Positions 58,832-64,000 of a stretch of 64,000 nucleotides of DNA are shown in pieces (position 1 is the first letter of the stretch; every line of letters starts with the position of its first letter). The stretch lies in the NCBI GenBank assembly GCA_017448965.1, contig JAFSKK010000011.1, positions 1 through 64,000 on the forward strand, read 5' to 3'. Under the pieces are notes generated by a model. It saw only the letters and a program-made list of their open reading frames with translations, was not told where the DNA came from and searched no databases. The translations under genes and the position numbers were made by a program. This DNA comes from Bacteroidaceae bacterium (GTDB lineage: Bacteria; Bacteroidota; Bacteroidia; Bacteroidales; Bacteroidaceae).

Positions 58832-60010
58832 ATGACTTTGTTAGAAGAGAATATCAATCAGATTCCGTCGCCTTGTTATGTGATGGAAGAGACGTTGCTG
58901 CGTCGGAATTTGTCACTCATCAGCAGTGTAGCCACTCGTGCCGACGTGGAAATCATCTTGGCATTTAAGGCTTTTGCTCTGTGGAAGAGTTTCCCCATCT
59001 TTCGTGAATACATCCACCACACCACTGCATCGTCGCTTTTCGAGGCACGATTGGCAAAGGAGGAGTTTGGCAGCAAGGCGCACACCTATTCACCCGCATA
59101 TACAGAAGAAGAATTTGAAGATATTGTGGGATGCTCCAGTCACATCACGTTCAATTCGCTGAGCCAGTATGAGCGTTTTGCCAAGCAAGTGCAGGGTAGG
59201 GCTTCCATCGGATTGCGAGTGAATCCAGAATACAGCGAGATTGAAACGGAACTATACAATCCCTGTGCACCAGGTTCCCGCTTTGGTGTTTTGGCTTCCG
59301 GCCTTCCAGAGCAGTTGCCAGATGATATTGAGGGGTTCCATATCCATTGCCACTGTGAATCGGGCAGCGATGTGTTTGAACGTACTTTGCAGCATATTGA
59401 GGAGAAGTTCGCCAAGTGGTTCTCTCAAATCAAGTGGATCAATTTTGGTGGAGGCCATCTGATGACACGGAAAGATTATGATGTGGAACTGCTCATCAAC
59501 ACGCTCAACGCTTTTCATGCACGTTATCCCCATCTGAAAGTGATTCTCGAACCAGGCAGCGCATTTGCTTGGCAGACGGGTCCCCTTGTTGCGAAGGTGG
59601 TTGATATTGTAGAAAACAGCGGCATCAAGACCGCCATCATCAATGCCAGTTTCACATGCCACATGCCCGATTGTCTGGAAATGCCTTATATGCCAGCCAT
59701 CCGAGGTGCTGAAATCGTCGAATCTGAAACAGGAGAACTTCAATCCTTCAATTTTTCAACTTTTCAATTCTCATATCGTATTGGTGGAAACTCTTGTCTT
59801 TCAGGCGATTTCTTGGGCATGTGGAAGTTTGACCACGAATTGCAGATAGGGGAGACCCTCATCTTCGAGGACATGATACATTACACGACCGTGAAGACCA
59901 CGATGTTCAACGGCATTGGTCATCCTTCCATTGGCATGTTACACAAAGACGGAACATTTGAATTGTTCCGTCAGTTCACTTACGAAGATTACCGTGACCG
60001 CATGTGCTGA
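58832..60010 (+). CDS. nspC: Carboxynorspermidine decarboxylase
   Basis: This 392-aa PLP enzyme of the alanine-racemase-fold decarboxylases carries the PLP Lys at K46 (ILAFKAFALW), phosphate/Gly loop INFGGGHLMT, HCHCESGSDVFERT, LEPGSAFAW and the catalytic-site IGGNSCLSGDF near the C-terminus. It makes norspermidine or spermidine in the alternative polyamine route of Bacteroidetes. The product is about a dozen residues longer than usual: a stretch LQSFNFSTFQFS before YRIGGNS is encoded by a TTCAAT-type low-complexity run (59742-59769) that elsewhere in the window is intergenic. Confidence 0.94.
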   Translation: MTLLEENINQIPSPCYVMEETLLRRNLSLISSVATRADVEIILAFKAFALWKSFPIFREYIHHTTASSLFEARLAKEEFGSKAHTYSPAYTEEEFEDIVGCSSHITFNSLSQYERFAKQVQGRASIGLRVNPEYSEIETELYNPCAPGSRFGVLASGLPEQLPDDIEGFHIHCHCESGSDVFERTLQHIEEKFAKWFSQIKWINFGGGHLMTRKDYDVELLINTLNAFHARYPHLKVILEPGSAFAWQTGPLVAKVVDIVENSGIKTAIINASFTCHMPDCLEMPYMPAIRGAEIVESETGELQSFNFSTFQFSYRIGGNSCLSGDFLGMWKFDHELQIGETLIFEDMIHYTTVKTTMFNGIGHPSIGMLHKDGTFELFRQFTYEDYRDRMC

Positions 60011-60014
60011 GTCC

Positions 60015-60041
60015 TAAGGAAACCTCCATCCTTATTTTTTT
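60015..60041 (+). terminator. nspC terminator
   Basis: TAAGGA (60015-60020) and TCCTTA (60029-60034) close an 8-nt loop, followed by TTTTTTT. It overlaps the stop of the convergent outer-membrane protein gene by two bases. Confidence 0.7.
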
Positions 60042-62988
60042 AGAAGCGTCCACCGCCTCCTCCGAAGCCTCCGCCACCGAAGCCTCCACGTCCGCCACCG
60101 CCTTCGGGTCTGCCTTCTGGACGTCCTTCACCACCGAAGTCTGGACGTTCGTTCATGAAGCTACGCATCTCACGGAGATTCTGTCGTGATGTTCTGTCTC
60201 CAAACAGATTGAAGCGGTAGATGAAGTGTGCCATCACGTAACTGTAGATGCTGTTCGTCTCGCGGTCCTGACGAGAGTATGCACTGATGGTACGGCTGAT
60301 GTTGCTGCGCTGATGCAAGAGGTCATACGCCTGCAACGAGATGGTGGCTTGCTTCTTCTGAAGGAATCGGTAACTGACCTGTGCGTTCCAAATGAGTTCG
60401 TTCGTGTTCATGTTGGCCGAAGAGTAACCGCGACGAGAACTCATGCGGATGTCGGTGGAGAATCCGAAACCATTCTCGAAGTTGCCTGTCGAAGAAAGGC
60501 CATAGTTGAAGTTGAATGTGTTTTGGTTGTTGGCAGCGGTTAATTTGCTGCTCGACTTCGACCAGGTGACACCTCCGTTGGCACGGATGTCGAAGTTGTT
60601 CAACCTCAGCGTGATGCTCATGTTTTCGCCCAGCGACGTTTGTTTCACGTCGTTTTTGTACGTTTCATGATTCTGGTAGATGTAGCCCACATTGTGGCGC
60701 AAAGACGCTGTGGTGTTGGTGTTCAGGGTCAGTTTTTCCCATCCCAGTGGCGTGTTGAAGCCAATGTTTCCATTGATGCCCCAGTTGCCGTTGATGTTCT
60801 CTGGACGTGTTGTTTGTCCACCCGTTTCAGGGTTATATTCCGTTCTGTTGCTGATGCTGTTCAATGTGTTGTTGAACGAGAAGCGTCCAAAGATGGATTG
60901 CTTCGTGGCTTCCAGGTAGTTGTTGTAGTCAAGGTTGATGTTGTTGGTGAACGACGGTTTCAGGTCTGGATTACCTTCACGGATGTTGAGCGGGTTGCTG
61001 TTATCGGTCAGATTGAAGAGATCCGTCATTTCAGGCTGACTGGTGTTGCCACGATAAGTGATACGCAAGGTGTGCTGTCTCGTGAAGCGGAAACGTGCAT
61101 TCAGTGTTGGCGAGATGCGCGAGATGTTACGGCTTGCGATGGTGTCGAGTCCTTGATACTGATACGACATTTGCTGATGCTGCTGCTCGATGCGTACACC
61201 GGCGCTGATGTTGAGCAACTGTGTGATATAACGGAACGAGATGTCCAGATTGTGTGTCTTGTTGATGTTCTCCGTGTAGCGGGAAAGGGAGTCGCTGAGG
61301 AACTCAAAGTAGTTAGGCGCCAACATGCCATATTGCCCATAGTTCTCCCACAATTCCTGTCCGATGGCATCCACCTTGGCAAAGTCATACGTCTGACCAT
61401 CGCTGTGGCGCTTCGAGTAGTTGTAACTGTAGTTGAGTTGCGCGAACAGATTCCGCATGATAGGCTCGGAGTAGGAGAGACCGAGGCTGTAGTTCTTGTT
61501 GCTGTTGGGAGTGTTGCGATGACGGTAAGTCAAGTCCGTCGAGTCATTACGCTGATGGTAGATGACGTTGGAGAAGTTGAAGTTCTTGTTCTTGTTGCTG
61601 CTGGTCGAACCATTCAACCTCAGGCTGATGTTGCGGCCATTGCTGCCTGTTACAGCACTGGGACCAAACCAGGGGCCACCACCCAGACGGCGGTTCAGCA
61701 TCAGGTTTCCACTCACGTTGTAGTTGTCACCGTTGCTCCAGTTGCTCGAAGTGTTCTCGTTGATTTTGATGTCATTGCTGATTTCATCCATCTGCGCCAA
61801 CGGGTCGCGGACGCCATTCTGGTAAGGGTCGTCGTTGAAGGTGGCCGATGAATTGCTTGATGAACTCTTCGAATCTCCTGTCGAGAAGCGTGGGCTAAAG
61901 ACCAGTGTGGTCAACGAGTCAATTTTCCATTCAGCCTTGAAATCTCCATTGATGTTTGCGTTTTTGTTTGTGTTTGTGTTGTGGCTATTGCTGAATGAAG
62001 CGTTGGTGGATACGAAGTTTTGTGTGCTGTTGTATGTTTGATTGTTGGTCTTGTTATAATTGTATCGTATATTTCCTCCGAACTCGAAGTTCTTCACATC
62101 GAAGACCAGTCGTCCTCCTAATTGCTTGTTGGTTGTGTTTCCGTTGTTGCCTGTGTTGTTCTGCGAGCCTATCACATTCGACTGGAATCCGTCGGAAAAG
62201 CGGTTCACCATCGCACGGCCCGAATACCGTTCATACGATCCGTATGCTGCATCAACGTTTCCGAACCATCCTTTTTGCATGCCCTTCTTGATGGTCAGGT
62301 CAATCACCGTCTCCTCCTCTCCATCATCAATGCCCGTGATGCGGCTGAAGTCCGATTGCTTGTCGTAGGTCTTCACCTTATCCACAATCTCGGCAGGCAG
62401 GTTCTTCATCGACATGTTCTGGTCGTTGCCGAAAAACTCTTTGCCACCCACCAGAATCTTCTTCACCGTCTTGCCGTTCACCTTCACCACGCCATCCTCT
62501 ATTGTCACGCCAGGCAGTTTTTTGATCAATTCCTCCAGCACACTTCCTTCTGGCACCTTGAACGCATCGGCATTGAAGATGAGCGTATCCTCCTTCACTT
62601 CCACCTCCTTCAGTTGTCCTGTCACCACGGCCTGCTTCAGTTCCACCGTGTTGGGGGTGAGCAATACCGTTCCGATAGTTTGTGTACCTCCGTTCTCGGA
62701 TCTCTTCACGTTGATGGAACGAAAGAAGTTGTGGTAACCGATGTAGGAAATCTTCAGGATGTAAGAGCCGTCCTTCACGTTCTTCACATTGAACGAGCCA
62801 TCTTTTGCTGTGGTTGCTCCTGTCACCATACGGGCCGTGTCCGCCGTCATCACCAACACCGTGCTCTGCACAAGCGTTTCGCCGTTTTCGCTATCAACCA
62901 CCTTGCCTTTCAGCGTCGATTGTGCGAAGGCGCCCATCGAGAGGCAGGCCAGTAGCAGTGTGAAAAGAAACTTTCGTGGAAATGTCAT
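60040..62988 (-). CDS. TonB-dependent-receptor-like outer-membrane barrel protein
   Basis: This 982-aa protein has a signal peptide (LLLACLSMGAFAQ), a CarboxypepD_reg-like domain at about 23-105 (LKGKVVDSENGETLVQSTVL), a plug-like region around VLEELIKKLPGVTIEDGVVK, and a long series of Asn-rich barrel strands as in OMP_b-brl_3 (DUF-type outer-membrane barrels). The tail is an unusual Gly-rich GGRGGFGGGGFGGGGGRF. There is no SusD partner next to it, so it is not a classic polysaccharide uptake pair; nutrient or iron import and a secretion-linked role are both possible. Confidence 0.85.
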   Translation of the reverse strand: MTFPRKFLFTLLLACLSMGAFAQSTLKGKVVDSENGETLVQSTVLVMTADTARMVTGATTAKDGSFNVKNVKDGSYILKISYIGYHNFFRSINVKRSENGGTQTIGTVLLTPNTVELKQAVVTGQLKEVEVKEDTLIFNADAFKVPEGSVLEELIKKLPGVTIEDGVVKVNGKTVKKILVGGKEFFGNDQNMSMKNLPAEIVDKVKTYDKQSDFSRITGIDDGEEETVIDLTIKKGMQKGWFGNVDAAYGSYERYSGRAMVNRFSDGFQSNVIGSQNNTGNNGNTTNKQLGGRLVFDVKNFEFGGNIRYNYNKTNNQTYNSTQNFVSTNASFSNSHNTNTNKNANINGDFKAEWKIDSLTTLVFSPRFSTGDSKSSSSNSSATFNDDPYQNGVRDPLAQMDEISNDIKINENTSSNWSNGDNYNVSGNLMLNRRLGGGPWFGPSAVTGSNGRNISLRLNGSTSSNKNKNFNFSNVIYHQRNDSTDLTYRHRNTPNSNKNYSLGLSYSEPIMRNLFAQLNYSYNYSKRHSDGQTYDFAKVDAIGQELWENYGQYGMLAPNYFEFLSDSLSRYTENINKTHNLDISFRYITQLLNISAGVRIEQQHQQMSYQYQGLDTIASRNISRISPTLNARFRFTRQHTLRITYRGNTSQPEMTDLFNLTDNSNPLNIREGNPDLKPSFTNNINLDYNNYLEATKQSIFGRFSFNNTLNSISNRTEYNPETGGQTTRPENINGNWGINGNIGFNTPLGWEKLTLNTNTTASLRHNVGYIYQNHETYKNDVKQTSLGENMSITLRLNNFDIRANGGVTWSKSSSKLTAANNQNTFNFNYGLSSTGNFENGFGFSTDIRMSSRRGYSSANMNTNELIWNAQVSYRFLQKKQATISLQAYDLLHQRSNISRTISAYSRQDRETNSIYSYVMAHFIYRFNLFGDRTSRQNLREMRSFMNERPDFGGEGRPEGRPEGGGGRGGFGGGGFGGGGGRF

Positions 62989-63086
62989 GTCGAGGATTGT
63001 TTTGTTTTTATACTTCGTATGACACGTCCACGACTCGAAGGTTTAATCACGATCGAAAAAAAAGTGACAAAAAATGTGCTACAAGG

Positions 63087-63125
63087 AAAAGGGGTTTCCA
63101 AACGTTATGCTTGGAAACCCCTTTT
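63087..63125. terminator. Bidirectional terminator beside the tRNA-Asp pair
   Basis: AAAAGGGGTTTCCAA (63087-63101) and TTGGAAACCCCTTTT (63111-63125) form a perfect 15-bp stem with T-runs on both strands. It ends the minus-strand tRNA-Asp transcript. Confidence 0.85.
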
Positions 63126-63131
63126 TTCGTG

Positions 63132-63205
63132 CGGTGCGTACGAGATTCGAACTCGTGACCCCATGCGTGACAGGCATGTATTCTAACCTACTGAACTAAC
63201 GCACC
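63132..63205 (-). tRNA. tRNA-Asp (GTC), copy 2
   Basis: A 74-nt minus-strand tRNA with acceptor GGTGCGT/ACGCACC, anticodon loop CTGTCAC (GTC), and T-arm CGAGTTCGAATCTCG. It is the promoter-distal of two tandem copies. Confidence 0.95.
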
Positions 63206-63269
63206 ATTCTGTATGTATGTTTTGATGATTTTGTGAAGAGGCCTCACATCAACCTTGGCCTTTAGGTAG

Positions 63270-63343
63270 CGGTGCGTACGAGACTCGAACTCGTGACCCC
63301 ATGCGTGACAGGCATGTATTCTAACCTACTGAACTAACGCACC
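63270..63343 (-). tRNA. tRNA-Asp (GTC), copy 1
   Basis: A 74-nt minus-strand tRNA identical to the other copy except one T-loop base (TTCGAGT rather than TTCGAAT). The two genes are 64 bp apart. Confidence 0.95.
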
Positions 63344-63460
63344 ATTTTTTCTGGTTTTGCAATGCTGGAAAACCTCCGTTCCCGTTTTGCGAGTGCAAAG
63401 GTAGCACAAAATTTATATACCACAAAATAAAACGGGGATTTTTTTCATCTTTCACAAAAA

Positions 63461-63494
63461 AAAGGGAACCTCACAGTGGTGTGGGGTTCCCTTT
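63461..63494 (-). terminator. gltD terminator
   Basis: AAAGGGAACC (63461-63470) and GGTTCCCTTT (63485-63494) form a perfect 10-bp stem, 33 bp past the gltD stop, followed on the minus strand by a T-run. Confidence 0.8.
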
Positions 63495-63527
63495 ATTATA
63501 TATAAATATGTGTAGTATGAGCAGTTT

Positions 63528-64000
63528 TTACTTTGCCTGTCCTTTCAGCATCGCATCGATGTTGGCAGCAGCCTTGCGACCGTCACCCATTGCGAGGATG
63601 ACTGTTGCACCACCACGCACGATGTCGCCACCGGCGAAGATGGTTGGGATGTTCGACTGCATCTGATCGTTCACGGCAATCGTGTTCTTGCGACCCAACT
63701 CAAGACCCTCTACAGACTTAGGCACGATTGGGTTTGGAGACACACCGACAGCCACCACAGCGAGGTTGATGTCGCGAGTGACAATCTGACCTTCCACAGG
63801 AACAGGAGAACGACGGCCAGAAGCATCAGGCTCGCCAAGTTCCATCACTTGCAGTTTCACCTGAGTCACATTGCCTTTCTCGTCAGCGAGGTACTCGATA
63901 GGGTTGTGGAGGGTGAGGAATTCGATGCCCTCTTCCTTAGCATGCTTCACCTCTTCGAGACGTGCAGGCATTTCAGCCTCGCTACGACGGTATGCGATGA
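63528..64000 (-). CDS. gltD: Glutamate synthase small subunit (GltD-type), 3' part
   Basis: The minus-strand frame is open to the window end. It begins with IAYRRSEAEMPARLEEVKHA, the conserved NADPH-dependent oxidoreductase segment of glutamate synthase small subunits, and ends with the FAD-binding motif IFAGGDIVRGGATVILAMGD. It supplies electrons from NAD(P)H to glutamate synthase; related sulfide dehydrogenase/NfnB-type subunits share these motifs and cannot be excluded from a third of the protein. The start lies beyond 64000. Confidence 0.85.
   Translation of the reverse strand, partial: IAYRRSEAEMPARLEEVKHAKEEGIEFLTLHNPIEYLADEKGNVTQVKLQVMELGEPDASGRRSPVPVEGQIVTRDINLAVVAVGVSPNPIVPKSVEGLELGRKNTIAVNDQMQSNIPTIFAGGDIVRGGATVILAMGDGRKAAANIDAMLKGQAK

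Overview
The window reads as chromosome of a gut-type Bacteroidales bacterium, most likely Prevotellaceae. Evidence seen directly: a FeoA-FeoB fusion, a type III glutamine synthetase, BACON-domain and DUF4296 lipoproteins whose lipid-anchored Cys is followed by acidic residues, a CarboxypepD_reg/TonB-type outer-membrane protein, clostripain-like and CHAT peptidases, almost no Shine-Dalgarno sequences, and many promoters of the Bacteroidetes TTTG / TAnnTTTG type. The species cannot be named from sequence alone.

Layout. 1-3.35 kb is a decaying accessory strip: the tail of an ISL3 transposase, a YjbR/DUF5131 pair, a probably frameshifted Gly-rich gene, a PIN toxin reduced to its two ends beside an intact small antitoxin-like gene, and a DUF4160/DUF2442 pair in which DUF4160 carries an in-frame TGA. 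3.4-7 kb is the sodium-pumping oxaloacetate decarboxylase operon oadGAB. 7.1-13.6 kb is an unusual island: a DUF1016 nuclease remnant, a 1216-aa membrane-anchored protein of unknown function, a zinc-ribbon/proline-repeat membrane protein, and a lipoprotein with fifteen CxxC knuckles plus two BACON domains. 14-18 kb holds an orphan PTS IIC gene, a KduI homologue with a signal peptide, and a Rid-family protein. 18-28.5 kb is an iron block: porin, imelysin, di-haem peroxidase-like lipoprotein and CcsBA on one side; feoAB, a small FeoB-associated Cys-rich protein and a divergent hemerythrin-LuxR regulator on the other.

28.5-47.5 kb is mostly housekeeping: gmd-fcl-trmH, ileS-lspA-DUF4296, pyrBI, glnN, a clostripain-like lipoprotein, yidC plus a POT transporter, and a DUF1573 protein. 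A tRNA-Ser/Glu/Glu cluster follows, then an ADP-ribosylglycohydrolase and a UvrD/PcrA helicase. 53.0-58.6 kb is a five-gene operon that I regard as the best candidate for an undescribed system: RyR-domain protein, TIR-TM-SUMF1 protein, exported protein of unknown family, TPR lipoprotein, exported TPR-CHAT protease. The window ends with nspC, a large outer-membrane barrel, two tRNA-Asp genes and the 3' part of gltD.

A second recurring theme is non-coding. At least five intergenic tandem arrays have a period of 21-24 bp, about two DNA turns. Several are built from perfect dyads, and each array has its own sequence: 13741-13901, 13913-13985, 24828-24912, 40879-40959 and 49869-49933. They are not CRISPRs and do not resemble one another, so the shared feature is the spacing and the position between operons.
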